Of a DNA stretch of 64,000 bases, positions 11,057 to 22,224 are shown in pieces. How positions within the stretch are numbered: position 1 is the first letter of the stretch; every line of letters starts with the position of its first letter. The DNA is from Triangularia verruculosa (Eukaryota; Ascomycota; Sordariomycetes; Sordariales; Podosporaceae), in contig MU863890.1 in assembly GCA_033296885.1 (NCBI GenBank), positions 124,001 to 188,000 of the forward strand, read 5' to 3'. A model generated the notes under the pieces. That model was given only the letters and a program-made list of their open reading frames with translations. It searched no databases and had not been told where the DNA came from. The translations under genes were made by a program, and so were the position numbers.

Positions 11057-12190
11057 TCAATCCTCATCCTCATCCTCGCTGTGGTCAACTTCAGGAGCAG
11101 CAGGGTCAACAGCCTTGTACAAATGCAGTTGATACCTCATGTTCTCCAACGCAATAGGATAGTCCAGTTCCTCCGGCAGTCTGAACCAAATCGACTCGTG
11201 AGTCTCGAGCTTCTTCCACTTTATCCTTCCCTCTGGCGTCTCTGAGGGTTTGACGTCTGGGCAGACCGAGGAGAGGATCTTGTCCATTAACCATGCCATG
11301 GGGTACTTCTTTTGGGAAGTACCGACAGTGGTCTCGGAGTAGGAGCCTGGGCTGTCGACTACGAGGAGGAGTGATCCTATTGGGATAGCGGAGGAGAGGT
11401 TCAGGAGGAATGAGGTTGTTTTTCCGATGCCGGAGGAGGTGAAGAGCTCGTTGAGGGTGAAGAATAATGTGACTAACTGTGGGGCGTCCGAGGTGAATAG
11501 TTGGCTGAAGGGGGTGGCGAGGGCGTCCTGTTCGAGGAACTTGTAAGAGAGCCGGGCAAGGGAGATGAAGGCGGGTTGATGAACTGTGCCCTTGGAGGCA
11601 TATTTTGATATTGGGGGGGAGGTGGTGAGGGAGTTGGAGAGGGAGTCAAGGACGGGGGCCCATGGTGCTGAGTCGAGTAATGTGATGTGGCCGGAGGGGG
11701 ATGAAGGGAGGAGGGTGAGTGCTGAGGCAAAGGCGGCGAGCTCGGCTGAGCAACCGCCTATTGCGAGGCAGGGGAGGTTGTTGGTTGATGAGTAGAGTTT
11801 TGGGAGGTGAGGGGATAAGGAGGTGAAGATGGAGGAGTAGGCTAATGCCCTAGGGGGCGACCACCGAGCGGAATAGATGGGGAGGTTGGAGGGGGTGTTG
11901 GTGAAGGCTGTGGCAAAGTCCCGGTCGAAGAGGGATTGCTTGAGGGTTTGGAGCTGGGGTTCGAAATTGGCGTCTCGGAGGACGTCGTTGAAGGTGCGTT
12001 GGAAGATATCGAGGATGAGCTGGTAGTGTTTCAACTCGGAAGGCGAGATGATGACTTTTTCGTTGTTGGGACGGGGTTGGAGTTTGTGCTGTTCTCTTGT
12101 CTGGGGTCTTCTCTTTGGTTTTGGCTGTTGTTGTTGTTGTTGTTTTGAGCGAGCCTTTTGAGGGGCGGTATCAAGCTTGGCTTGGACCAT
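11057..12190 (-). CDS. BMT6: 25S rRNA (uridine-N3)-methyltransferase Bmt6-like
   Basis: A single-exon gene of 377 residues. It resembles the fungal Bmt6 family of SAM-dependent enzymes that methylate one uridine N3 of 25S rRNA in the nucleolus. The N-terminus is Gln- and Lys/Arg-rich, as in nucleolar proteins. The SAM-binding motif I is LAIGGCSAELAAFAS, followed by the acidic strand ITLLDSAPW. Later blocks are LVTLFFTLNELFTSSG, GSLLLVVDSPGSYSET and KYPMAWLMDKIL. The C-terminal tail is acidic. Length agrees with yeast Bmt6. The gene converges with the Sac phosphatase gene; the two stop codons are about 135 bp apart. Confidence 0.85.
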   Translation of the reverse strand: MVQAKLDTAPQKARSKQQQQQQPKPKRRPQTREQHKLQPRPNNEKVIISPSELKHYQLILDIFQRTFNDVLRDANFEPQLQTLKQSLFDRDFATAFTNTPSNLPIYSARWSPPRALAYSSIFTSLSPHLPKLYSSTNNLPCLAIGGCSAELAAFASALTLLPSSPSGHITLLDSAPWAPVLDSLSNSLTTSPPISKYASKGTVHQPAFISLARLSYKFLEQDALATPFSQLFTSDAPQLVTLFFTLNELFTSSGIGKTTSFLLNLSSAIPIGSLLLVVDSPGSYSETTVGTSQKKYPMAWLMDKILSSVCPDVKPSETPEGRIKWKKLETHESIWFRLPEELDYPIALENMRYQLHLYKAVDPAAPEVDHSEDEDED

Positions 12191-13560
12191 GATGGGTGGG
12201 TGAGTGTGAGGCAGAGGGCGGGCTGAATGTTTGTGTAAGAGACTTTTTCTCAGCCTTGTTCCAAAATCCCAGCCTAGCCTGTGAGTGAGTGGGGGGATGC
12301 AGGGTCCAGGTGAGGTTAATGCCTCCAGCAGATTTTAGGCTGAATTGCAGTGGTGTGCGGGATGAGACTTTGGTGTTGAGAACATGCCCCACTTCTAATC
12401 GTTATCTGCGATTAGACCCTAACCCTCATCTATCTCTATATCTACCAGCTAAGCGTGCTGAGTAAGTGCTGGTATAAACTCCGGACAAATATTAGAGAGC
12501 GGATTTCTTCTGCCGGCATCACGTAACACGAGAACGTCTCGGCAGGATGGCGTGGCAAGCGCCATGTCTGCTGGTGCTTTGTGCTATGAATAAGTCGTCT
12601 CATCATGGCCCAACCAGAGGCAAAGCATGTGGCCAATAGCGCTCGCCTCCACCAGCTCATGGGCACGGCAAGCCGCTCCATCTCCGCCGTCCACGGACCC
12701 CACGAGGTGCCTGCATCTGTTTGGGAACTGACATGCGATTCACATCGGGCGAACCTCCGATTTCGTTTCTCCAGGGGTCTTGGAGGGAGGTCAAGTCGGT
12801 GTCGGCCGAGATAGCGCCATCCATGGAAGGTCAGAGAGACAACGAAGAGTGCCATGTCAACAGCATTACCGCGGAGCGGAGATGTCGTTCGCTGAGTGAG
12901 CAGCATGGCTTTGTGATATCTTGATCATGATTGATCATCTCTCCTGGGGGACTGGAGAAACGCGGGGCAGTTTTTTTATGGAGGGGCAGCCAATGCGTGC
13001 CGCCTGTGGTTGTTTCATTGCGCTCCCTTGACAGCTACTAATCATGTATTTCCAATATATCGAAGATATAATCTTTTTGATGGGGAAACTAAGGAGAGGC
13101 CGGAGCTAAGCAATGCCAGCAAAAACGTCAAGGACTTCCAGGTTCTCGACGTCACCAGCTCCGCCAGCTCCGATGCTAGGCGACTACAGAAAAAAAAAAG
13201 ATCAACGCGGGCTGGGGGCAAAAACAAAAAACTGGCTGGCAAAAGGTGAGAGATTAGATACTCGAGGTCCCTGACGAAGCAGAAACAAGGTCCACACCTG
13301 GCATTCATCCGGCGAACCAGAAGGCACCGACAGGGGAAGCTCTCCTACCTGGAACTCCCCAGAGGCACAACCCCACTTTGTCGACACACACCCCCCAACG
13401 CCCTCCCCTTGCCTTTGGTTTCTTTGGTTAAAACACCCCACCGGGAACCTCTCGCTCTCTTCCCAATTCCCTCTTCATATCCCAAGTGACTCCCCTCCCT
13501 CTTCCTCCTCTTCCTCGTCGTACCATCTTCTCGTTACAATCATTCAGACAAACCGCAAAG
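12191..13560. promoter_or_regulatory. Divergent promoter region of BMT6 and transketolase
   Basis: These 1.37 kb separate two divergent start codons. At 12395-12415 there is a perfect 7-bp inverted repeat, CTAATCG and CGATTAG, with a 7-nt spacer. It directly abuts CCCTAACCCT (12417-12426), which resembles a telobox/Tbf1-type site. The 150 bp before the transketolase ATG are strongly pyrimidine-rich, as in highly expressed fungal genes. No gene is supported inside. Confidence 0.5.
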
Positions 13561-16036
13561 ATGGGCTTCACCGAGGTTGACACCAAGACCATCAACACGA
13601 TCCGTGTTCTGGCCGTAAGTTCCATGACCCCTCCATGTTCAGTCTCAACAGAAAAAAGGAACCCCGCCCCCGCCATCGCAATCTTGTTCGCATTGCACCA
13701 TGTGTCCAATTCGACGCCGGCAACACTGCTGAGAGCGCATTATAATGGACAGTAACTTACCTTTCTCTCCTACAGGCTGATGCGACCGCTCATGCCAACT
13801 CCGGTCACCCCGGTGCCCCAATGTAAGCTCTCCCGTCGACGAGCCGATGCCGGCGCATTCAAGCTTTGAGGTTATTGACACCAGAATAGGGGCATGGCAC
13901 CAGTTGCCCACGTTCTTTTCAACAAAATCATGAGGTTCAACCCCAAGAACCCAAATTGGCTCAACCGCGACAGATTCGTTCTCTCGTAAGTATTCCCCTG
14001 AGCTGGCCGACAGCTTGCGCTGGATAAATGAGCTACGATCTGACCTTGGTGCCCAACAGCAACGGCCACGGCTGCATGCTCCAATATGCTCTCCTCCACC
14101 TCTACGGCTATGCCCTCTCCATTGATGACCTGAAGGCCTTCCGCGTAAGTTGAAGCTTATTCCTGTTCTGAAAGTTAGCCAGCAAGCTGACAATCACAAT
14201 CATAGACCGTCGACAGCATCACCCCCGGTCACCCCGAGGCCCACGACACCCCCGGTGTCGAGGTCACCACTGGCCCTCTCGGCCAGGGTATCAGCAACGC
14301 TGTTGGCCTTGCCATGGCCCAGGCCCACACCGCTGCTGTCTTCAACAAGCCCGGCTACGATCTTGTTGACAACTACACATATGCCTTCCTCGGTGACGGC
14401 TGCTTGATGGAGGGTGTCGCCTCCGAGGCCTGCTCTCTCGCCGGCCATCTCCAGCTCGGCAACCTCATTGCCGTCTGGGACGACAACCACATCACCATTG
14501 ACGGTGACACCAACCAGGCTTTCACTGAGGATGTCGTCAAGAGATACGAGTCTTACGGCTGGCACACCGTCACCGTCGAGGACGGTGACAACGACCTCGA
14601 GGGCATCCTGAACGCCTTCAAGAAGGCCCAGGAGGTCAAGGACAAGCCCACTCTTATCCAGCTCAAGACCATCATTGGTTTCGGCTCCAAGCAGCAGGGC
14701 ACCCACGGCGTCCACGGCGCTCCCCTCAAGGCTGATGATATCAAGCAGCTCAAGGAGAGATTCGGCTTCGACCCCGCGAGGAGCTTCGACGTTCTCCCAG
14801 AGGTCTATGAGCACTGCCACAAGGCTGCCGCCGCCGGTGCCGCCGCTGAGGAGGAGTGGAACAAGGTCTTCGAGAAGTACTCCAAGGAGTACAGCGGTGA
14901 GGCTGCTGACCTCACCCGTCGCCTCAAGGGTGACCTTCCCGAGGGCTGGGAGAAGAACCTCCCCGTGTACACTCCTTCCGATGCCGCTGTTGCCTCCAGA
15001 AAGCTCTCCGAGATTGTCATCAACAAGATCTTCGATGCCGTCCCCGAGCTTGTCGGTGGTTCCGCCGATTTGACCGGCTCCAACCTTACCCGCTCCAAGG
15101 GCTCCATTGACTTCCAGCCACCAGCGACTGGTCTCGGCACATACGACGGCCGCTACATCCGCTATGGTGTCCGTGAGCACGGCATGGGCGCCATCATGAA
15201 CGGTCTCGCCGCCTATGGTACCATCATCCCATACGGTGGTACTTTCCTCAACTTCGTCTCGTACGCCGCCGGTGCCGTCCGTCTCTCGGCTCTTTCCCGG
15301 GTCCGCGCCATCTGGGTCGCCACCCACGACTCCATCGGTCTTGGTGAGGATGGGCCTACCCATCAGCCTGTTGAGGTCCTCACTCACTTCCGCGCCCTCC
15401 CCAACTGCATGGTCTGGCGCCCCGCCGACGGCAACGAGACCTCGGCTGCCTACTACATCGCTCTCACCTCCAAGCACACCCCCAGCATCATCGCTCTCTC
15501 CCGCCAGAACCTTCCCCAACTCGAGGGTTCCACCATCGAGAAGGCGATGAAGGGAGGCTACGTCCTCCACGAGCAGGAGGGTGCCGACATCACCCTCGTT
15601 TCCACCGGTTCCGAGGTCTGCATCGCCATCGATGCTGTCAAGCTCCTTGCCGAGAAGCACAACATCAAGGCCCGTGTCGTCTCTCTTCCCTGCTTCGAGG
15701 TGTTCGACACTCAGCCCAAGGACTACCAGCTCAGCGTTCTCCCCGACGGCATCCCCTCTCTGTCCATTGAGGTCATGTCCACCATGGGCTGGGAGAAGTA
15801 CACTCACGAGCAGTTCGGCCTGAACCGCTTCGGTGCTTCCGGTCCCTACAAGGACGTCTATGCGGTATGTCTTGACTTTCTGTTAGTTTTGCGACCAGTG
15901 CTAATCGAGATCCGTGCAACAGAAGTTCGAGTTTACCCCCGAGGGTATTGCCAAGCGCGCTGTCCAGACCATCGACTTCTGGAAGGGTGTTCCCGTGCGG
16001 TCGCCCATCAACCGTGCTTTCCAGCAGATCCTCTAA
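13561..16036 (+). CDS. TKL1: Transketolase
   Basis: The thiamine diphosphate enzyme of the non-oxidative pentose phosphate pathway; it moves two-carbon units between sugar phosphates. Six exons (13561-13614, 13776-13822, 13890-13985, 14060-14144, 14206-15864, 15923-16036) give 684 residues, the family length. Visible motifs are NSGHPGAPMGMAPVAHVLF, the NGHGCMLQYALLH segment, TTGPLGQGISNAVG, and the diphosphate-binding GDGCLMEG...WDDNHITIDG. The C-terminal half carries GVREHGMGAIMNGLA, THDSIGLGEDGPTHQPVE and the end domain ISRQNLPQLE-like block. Five small introns crowd the first 650 bp. Codons end mostly in C, as expected of a highly expressed gene, in contrast to the G-ending codons of its neighbours. 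Confidence 0.97.
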
Positions 16037-16554
16037 ACGGGATAGGCTGAGAAGGAACGAGAACAAAATAAATATAAAAAGTTACAATAATTTATGGCAG
16101 ACGGTAACCAGGCCGTCAGCGGTGATTTAAAAAGGATTGGACCGATAGAAACACTGTCGGGAGGAATGCTGTATGGATGGGTTTTGGTTTTTGCGGACAT
16201 TGCGTTTATGAATAGTTCCATGATGATCGAAGCAATAGACTGCTTATGACTTAATTTCTGGCTGTAAATATATCTGTGAATGAGAGAAAGGGGGGTTGTT
16301 TACGGATAGACCAAAGAATGTCGTCACTTTAGAGTACCCCTGTGGCTGACAGGGATCCCGTGCACTGGGCGCCATGGGGCCTCGGGCACCCCGGCTGCTT
16401 TGTGGCTTGTAGATGCCACCTTCGCTGATGTGACAGCTCCCACCTTGCACTCAACAACATCGAAGCTCTTTTCCACAAACTTTCTGGCGCTTTTTCCCCA
16501 ATTATCTCCAAACTAGACAACCGCTCTCGTCACTTCAAATCAATCACACACACA
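16037..16554. other. Intergenic region after transketolase
   Basis: It holds the transketolase 3' flank and the promoter of the downstream coiled-coil gene. The last 60 bp before 16555 are A/C-rich. No further feature is seen. Confidence 0.45.
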
Positions 16555-18326
16555 ATGGCCGACGAAGAGAAGGAGAGAGCTGAGAAACTCGCCGCGGCCA
16601 AGAAGAGGGTATGTTCTAGCTCCCCCTCCCCCGCCTTTAGTTCAATTGCTTACATGGACCTGTGAAATAGGTCGAGGCCATGAAGAAGAAGGCCAAAAAG
16701 GGCGGCGGCAAAAAACAAAAAGACGCCGAAGAGAAGGACGCCGCGACGACCGTGGATACCCCCGCCGCTGGCGGCACACCCGAGCCCTCAGCGGAAGCTA
16801 TTGCCCCTCCTCCTCCTCCTCCTCCTGCTGCTGAAGCAACCGATGAAGCCGACGACGCACCCCCGTCATCGCTAGCCCAGGCATCAAAAGCCCGCTCGAC
16901 TTCGTTCCGGCAGGGTTCGATTTCTGTCTCTGGACCGCTGAGTCCGGGGTTGTTCAGTCCAGAGGGGGGGTCGGAAACCGCACCGGATATCTACCGGAAA
17001 CAATTGCTGAAGATTGAGGAGTTGGAGAGGGAAAAAATAAAATGGGAGAAGGAGGCGAGGGAGCTGGAGAGGAAGTGGCAGAAGGCGGAGACGGAATTGG
17101 AGGATTTGAGGGAGGGGGAGAAAGGGGAGGGGGAGATAGAGAAGTTGAAGGGGGAGGTGGAGGGGTTGAAGAGGCAGAATCAGCAGTTGATGGCGGCGCA
17201 GCAGCAGCAGAGGAAGGCCGGGGGAGGGCATCATCATGGGGGGAGTCCGAGTATTTCGGGGGGTTCGTTGGGGGGTGTTGGGGAGCTGGAAAGTAAGGTG
17301 AGGGCGAAGGAGGAGGTGATTGAGACGATGGAGATGGAGATGGGGAGGTTGAGGGCGCAGGTGGAGAGGTTGAGTGTGGGGGGTGGTGGTGGTGGGGGGG
17401 CGGGGGAGCAGGTTGCTGCGCTGGAGGAGAAGCTTGCTAGAGCGGAGAAGGCAGCGGGACAGGCACAGCGAGAATTATCAGATGTTAAGGTTGCGTTGGA
17501 GAGGACGTCGGAGAAGGTTGTGAAGGAGTCTTCGGCGAGGTCGTCGGCTGAGGTTAAGGGGCAGCAGTTAGAGAAGGAAGCGGCTGAGGCTAGGGAGGGG
17601 AAAGAGGAGCTGAGCAAGAAGGTGGAGGGGCTGGAGAAGAAGGTTGTTACGTTGACTACACTTCACAAGGAGCAAGATTCACGGAGTCAGGCGCTGAGAA
17701 AAGAGAAGGAGAAGCTGGAGAAGGAAGTTATGGAGTTGAGGAATAGATTGGAGACGGTCGAAGCTGAGAACTTGAAATTACGGAAGAAGGATGCGCAGGA
17801 AGGTGGGGGAGATGATGAGGGCGTCGATGAGCTGATTAATGAAGAGCGGCTGAAGCTGGAGAAGAAGATTAGGGAGCTGGAGGCGGAGAATACGGATTTG
17901 AGGAGGGGGATTTGGCATGAGAAGAGGAAGGAGATGCAGGTTGGGCCGGAGGGGGAGTATGAGAATGTTGATTTAGGGGGAGGGGGACATGGTGGGCAGC
18001 AGGGGGGAGGGTTTGGGCAGTTGATTAGTAGTGGGTTGAGTGCGTTGACGGGGGGTGGGGGACATCAGCATCAGCATCAGCATCATGGGCATGGGCATCA
18101 TCATGGGGTAGGGGGTGGTGGTGATGATGGGTTTTTGGAGGATGATGAGGACATGGAGTTTGACGAGGAGGCGTTTAGGAGGGCGCAGGAGGAGGAAGGG
18201 AGGAAGAGGTTGGAGAGGATCAAGGAGATTAAGAGGGGGCTGAAGAATTGGGAGGGGTGGAGGTTGGATTTGGTGGAGAATCGGAGGGGGGGTGGGGAGG
18301 GGGTAGGGGAGATTTTTGAGGTTTAG
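16555..18326 (+). CDS. Coiled-coil protein, possibly golgin-like
   Basis: Two exons, 16555-16608 and 16671-18326, give 569 residues beginning MADEEKERAEKLAAAKKR. I cannot name the exact orthologue; the layout resembles fungal proteins annotated as M-protein repeat or golgin-like proteins. An N-terminal Lys-rich stretch is followed by a Pro/Ala-rich linker. A Ser-rich patch (KARSTSFRQGSISVSGPLSP) comes next, then about 300 residues of heptad-rich Glu/Lys/Leu sequence from YRKQLLKIEELEREK onwards. The C-terminal part has a Gly- and His-rich segment (18060-18115), an acidic block (FLEDDEDMEFDEEAF) and a final Leu/Arg helix. A vesicle-tethering role is inference from the architecture only. Confidence 0.65.
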
Positions 18327-18710
18327 GGGTTGAGTATGACAGCGGGATATATATTATGGGGTGTTATACGGCAGGGAATTAAAGATGTATTTTCCTTTGC
18401 TACCTATGGTGCTCTGTTGGTGGTGTGTGAATTGTTGGCTGTTACGTATTCCGCTAACCTCCTCTCGTTCCTTCCAATATCGACTCTATCTTGCACTACA
18501 CTTGCCTCCTCGGAGCGACCGCCGCTGCTTCGAGCGCCATAAAGTATATCTCTGCCTTGCGCTATTCCCGCTAGCTCGAGCTTAATATACTAAGTGGCGT
18601 AATTCTCACTTTAGAAAAGGTATTTAAAGCATCTCTTCCCTCGGATTCTACGACTGGAAATTTTCACCTCTATCCTGACCGTACCTCTGTCCAGTCTCAT
18701 TCAGATCATC
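18327..18710. other. Intergenic region
   Basis: The 3' flank of the coiled-coil gene and the promoter of the DUF3669 gene. The frame stays open for about 70 codons after the TAG at 18324-18326, but base composition changes to AT-rich and codon bias is lost, so I do not treat it as coding. Confidence 0.45.
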
Positions 18711-19898
18711 ATGGATCGCCGCAACGAGAACGCCACCGACGACTCGAGCTACTCGGTGAGCTCCGACATCAAGCGCGATGCAAAGGTTGCTCAGCGGTAC
18801 CTGAGCGCAGATGAGCTCTCAGCCATGCCCAGTGAAGTAATCATACGCCGTTCACTAACTGTGAACTCTATCATCTCGACGACATCGACATTTGCCCGAC
18901 GTTACCAGGAAGCTCTCAACAGGCCCGATCTACAGCAGATCAATGAAATTGGTCGAGGTCTTCAAGGGGCCGTTTTCGAGCAGGTTGGGAAGTCACTCGT
19001 TATGAAAAAGGAGCACCCCGGGAACGCGACTGAGCGCACTAGTCTTGCGCATGAGTTTGCTGTCCACCGCGCTGTCGTGGCGGCATTCAACGAGTTTGGC
19101 GCCGCTGTCGAGAACAGCGTCCATGTCCCTGAGGTCCACAACATTGTTTTCGACAGCGACAAGAACTTCTGGGACGCTGGGATGCTAGATCGGTTTCCCC
19201 AAGGGTATCGTGTCAAGGGCACAGTCGTGCGGATGGAGAGAATCCTGCCCCTTCCCAAGGTGATCCGGAAAGCTTTTATTCACCAGTTTTATCCAGCCGA
19301 GAGTGGACAGCAAACCGAGCAGATCTCGCAGGTTCTTTCTCGACCTGAGAATAAGCACTGTCTTGCGCGCGTTTATTTGGGAAGGGAAGTCGGCCCTGTC
19401 GGGAAAGCCGACAGTTTCAGTCTGAGAAACTTTCCTCTGTATCTCAAGGCTATGAAGGAGTTTGGGTTGGACGTGTCTGGACTCGCTTCTGCAATGGGGA
19501 AGGCATTTGCAATCATGCATTGGGGAGCTGGAGTGAATGGAGATGATGTCGAGTTTGTTCTTGGTACATCTGCGGTGAAGGAGCAGCTGGGAGACTCTTT
19601 CGATTTCCAGCATAGAGCCGTGGGGTTCTATCTGCTCGACTTTGGACAATGCGACAGGGTGAATCTGGAGGAGGATGACGCTGATGAAGTTTATCAAGCA
19701 TTCAAGGGGGCAATGGTGATGGGAGATAATCAGCTCTTCATCCCGCACTATGAGAAGTCTCGGGAGATCTTTGCAGCCTTCAAGCAAGGGTACCTGCTCG
19801 CAGGCCAGTCGGTGATCGAGAAGAGGGGATTGGAGGAGAAGTTCGACATTGGGGAGTTCATGAGAGAGTACGAGGAGTATGCGGAGGATTTCTTGTGA
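18711..19898 (+). CDS. DUF3669 domain protein of unknown function
   Basis: An intronless gene encoding 395 residues. It fits the fungal DUF3669 family, in which a kinase-like fold has been suggested but no activity is settled. Characteristic segments are IGRGLQGAVFEQVGKSLVMKKEH, QFYPAESG, NKHCLARVYLGRE, NFPLYLKAMKEFGLD, MGKAFAIMHWGAGVNGDDVEFVLG and FYLLDFGQCDRVNL. The order GxG-like loop, VMKKE lysine, MHW and LLDFGQC resembles a remodelled protein kinase N-lobe and catalytic loop; that reading is inference. The start follows a short pyrimidine-rich leader ending in CAGATCATC. Confidence 0.75.
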   Translation: MDRRNENATDDSSYSVSSDIKRDAKVAQRYLSADELSAMPSEVIIRRSLTVNSIISTTSTFARRYQEALNRPDLQQINEIGRGLQGAVFEQVGKSLVMKKEHPGNATERTSLAHEFAVHRAVVAAFNEFGAAVENSVHVPEVHNIVFDSDKNFWDAGMLDRFPQGYRVKGTVVRMERILPLPKVIRKAFIHQFYPAESGQQTEQISQVLSRPENKHCLARVYLGREVGPVGKADSFSLRNFPLYLKAMKEFGLDVSGLASAMGKAFAIMHWGAGVNGDDVEFVLGTSAVKEQLGDSFDFQHRAVGFYLLDFGQCDRVNLEEDDADEVYQAFKGAMVMGDNQLFIPHYEKSREIFAAFKQGYLLAGQSVIEKRGLEEKFDIGEFMREYEEYAEDFL

Positions 19899-20017
19899 AT
19901 GCTATCCCCAGCAGATCAAATTCACATCAAGATAAATATACATATCCCGTAATCAACCATAAACCACGCTTTTAATTTCTATTCCTTTTCTACCCTTCTC
20001 TATATCGTTATGACCAA

Positions 20018-21540
20018 TTACTCCCTAACAACAACCCCAACCCCCCTCCCCTCCACCTCCTCCCTCCCATCCCCCTCCATCACCTCAACCAGCGTCTGCA
20101 CCCCCTCCCCAACCACCTCCCCTCCCAAACCCAACTCCCTCTGCCACGCCGGTTTATTCTTTTTCCTCCCCGCATTCTCCTCCCCCCCCTGACTCTTATA
20201 CTGATACCCCCTCATCCTCGGCCTCTCCCCCACCCCCTTCTGCATCTCCGGCTCATACACCCTCGCAAACCCCTTTCTGTCCTCCTCAAACGTGCCCCTC
20301 CCAATCGACTCCTGAACCCCGGCGAAAAAAGCAGAAAACACGGCGTGGTTGTGCACCTGCAGCAGCGTCCACCCTAGCATCTCCCTCGCCTGGAGGAGGT
20401 GGTGGATATAAGCCTTGTGATGTTTTGTGCACGCGTAGCAGGAACATTCAGGGGATAAAGGGGTGACAGAGGTGGAGTATGAAGACAGAGAAAGGTCGAT
20501 TCCCAATGGCAGCGGGGGCGACGAAGACGAAGACGGGGCAGGGAAGGAGAAGGTCAGGGCTATTCCAGCGTCAGATGCGGCGTTTGGTAGGGGAAGCGCG
20601 AAGAGGTCTGTTCCGAGGGAGATGTGTCTGAGGATGAGGTGGGGGTTGCTTGGGTTGCTGAGGGATAGTAAAGGGAGGGTGAGGAGCGTGGGTTGGTGAG
20701 ATGAAAGATCGGGGATGATGTCTGGGTCGTGAACGGCTAAACCGGAGAGTTGAGCAGAGGGTAGATAGTCTTCGGCGAGGCGGGAGAGGTACTCCCATTG
20801 GATTGGGTAAGGGACGGGAAGGACGGGGGCGAAGGTGGAGGTTGTGGTTGAGAGCGGAGAAGAAAACCAATCGACGATCCATTCGTCTGTTCGCTCGGCC
20901 ATTCGGAGGGCTCGTTTGCTGGTTGGGGAGGTGCCTGGGGGGGAGTTGTTGGTTAGGTCGGCTAAGGGGATGGTGATGTCGGGTTTGAGGGTGGAGGTGG
21001 AGGAGAGGTATTCGGTGGTGGAAAGGTTCTGGAAGCCGGTGTTGGTGAAGATGGAGATGGATTTGGTCGAGTTGCCTATGGGGGAGGGGACGGCGGGGAG
21101 GCGGCGGGCGGCGAGGATGGTGGTGATGTGGGAGGGGGTGCCGGTGAAGCTGTATAAGGGGGTGGGGTGAGTTGGGTGGGTTGGGGCGCTGAAGATGGGT
21201 GGTGAGCGGGAGAGGTTTTGCTGGGATTTCTCGACGACTATGATGGGGGGTTAGTGAGTGGTACTCAGAGGAATGTGAGAGGACGATACTGACAGTCTTC
21301 GAGGGAAAAGTAAGCACCGCTCACTTGTAGGTGCTTGCTGATGTTGTCAGGGGTGACATGAGGCAGCGTGCCGCGTGAAGTGACGGCGATAAAATTTGGT
21401 GTATCGATGGGACGGCGTCCAGGGAAGGCCAAACGACCTATCCTGGCGGCGGCTGAGGTGCTCTCCTTGAGAGCTGAGGATAGTACTTCAAATCTCATGG
21501 CTGTCGACTCCGGTTCTTGTGTCTCGATATCAACCGTCAT
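20018..21540 (-). CDS. QTRT2: Queuine tRNA-ribosyltransferase accessory subunit 2
   Basis: The non-catalytic partner of eukaryotic tRNA-guanine transglycosylase, which places queuine at the wobble position of GUN-anticodon tRNAs. Exons 21540-21294 and 21237-20018 give 488 residues. The splice (GTCAGT donor, CATAG acceptor) creates YFSLEDFVEKSQQNL, the expected family block. Conserved parts are RFEVLSSALK, ARIGRLAFPGRRPIDTPNF, TSRGTLPHVTPDNI and the zinc-binding CSCYAC (CXCXXC) with KHHKAYIHHLLQAREMLGW and LQVHNH. The catalytic aspartates of the partner subunit are not expected here. The C-terminal 120 residues are basic and low-complexity. The coding strand is C-rich in the first part and switches to G-rich near 20460. 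Divergent from the LCCL gene. Confidence 0.88.
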
Positions 21541-22224
21541 TTTTGTGTGAGTGTGGTGGTGAGTGGTGTATCCGTATGAGTGAGTGAGCTTGGGCCTCTT
21601 GATCTTTTTTGAGAGAAAATCGAATCCTTGACAGCGACCCAACAGGATGGTAGCGATGATCCCAGTACTGAACCAAACTACACGACTCTTGAAACGGTCC
21701 CCTTTTCAGAATGTCAGTCAGTTTATTCTTCCATGCCATTGGCATTTCCACTCACCATAAACTTCCGAGATGTCACTGGCGGCTCTGATACCGCCGCTCG
21801 ATGCCAAGCACACAGTCGCCCAAAGTGGAAACCTCGGGCCAAACGGTTGCTAGCCATTATCGGGGCTGATGCACCGCTAGACGCATATCTCAAGTCCGTG
21901 CTTACGTTAGGCAGCGCTAGTCCCCGCACTCAGCCCTGGGACAAGCAGGGGCAGCAACAGGGCAGCGTTGCGCTACGGGCTTCTCGGAGTTCGGACGGTG
22001 CGTTTATGGCATTGTTGTTTGTCATTGCTTATCCTTCGATGCCTTGGCTCTCCCCTCCCTAATTGTTTCTCTTGTATTTTCTTTCAAGTCCCTAATACAA
22101 TCCGTTCGTTTACCTACTACAAGTCCGTCTTTGTTGTGGTTGTCTTGCTGTCCTTTCATCTGCCCGTCCTCTCAAACCCCGGCCGATCCGAAGCACCTTG
22201 ACGGGTAGGGAGGGAAAAAAAAAC
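21541..22224. promoter_or_regulatory. Divergent promoter region of QTRT2 and the LCCL gene
   Basis: 684 bp between two divergent start codons. No named element is evident. Open frames on both strands lack family resemblance. Confidence 0.45.

Noticed and set aside
8487..11060. 857-codon open frame on the minus strand
   Set aside because: It is the antisense of the Sac phosphatase gene. The GC-rich, G-ending codons of the real gene leave few stops on the other strand; the product is Arg/His/Pro-rich and resembles no family.
12411..12430. Internal telomere-like repeat
   Set aside because: Only about one and a half CCCTAA units, too little for a telomeric relic; treated as a possible transcription factor site.
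13381..13560. Thiamine pyrophosphate riboswitch in the transketolase leader
   Set aside because: Fungal TPP riboswitches sit in introns of thiamine-synthesis genes. No conserved CUGAGA-type core is visible in the pyrimidine-rich leader.
14200..15807. 535-codon minus-strand frame opposite transketolase
   Set aside because: Pure shadow of a gene with C-ending codons; the transketolase motifs and splice sites on the plus strand are decisive.
18327..18542. In-frame extension of 72 codons after the TAG of the coiled-coil gene
   Set aside because: Unlike the three accepted cases, codon bias and composition change at the stop and the extension resembles 3' UTR, so it is likely a chance open frame.
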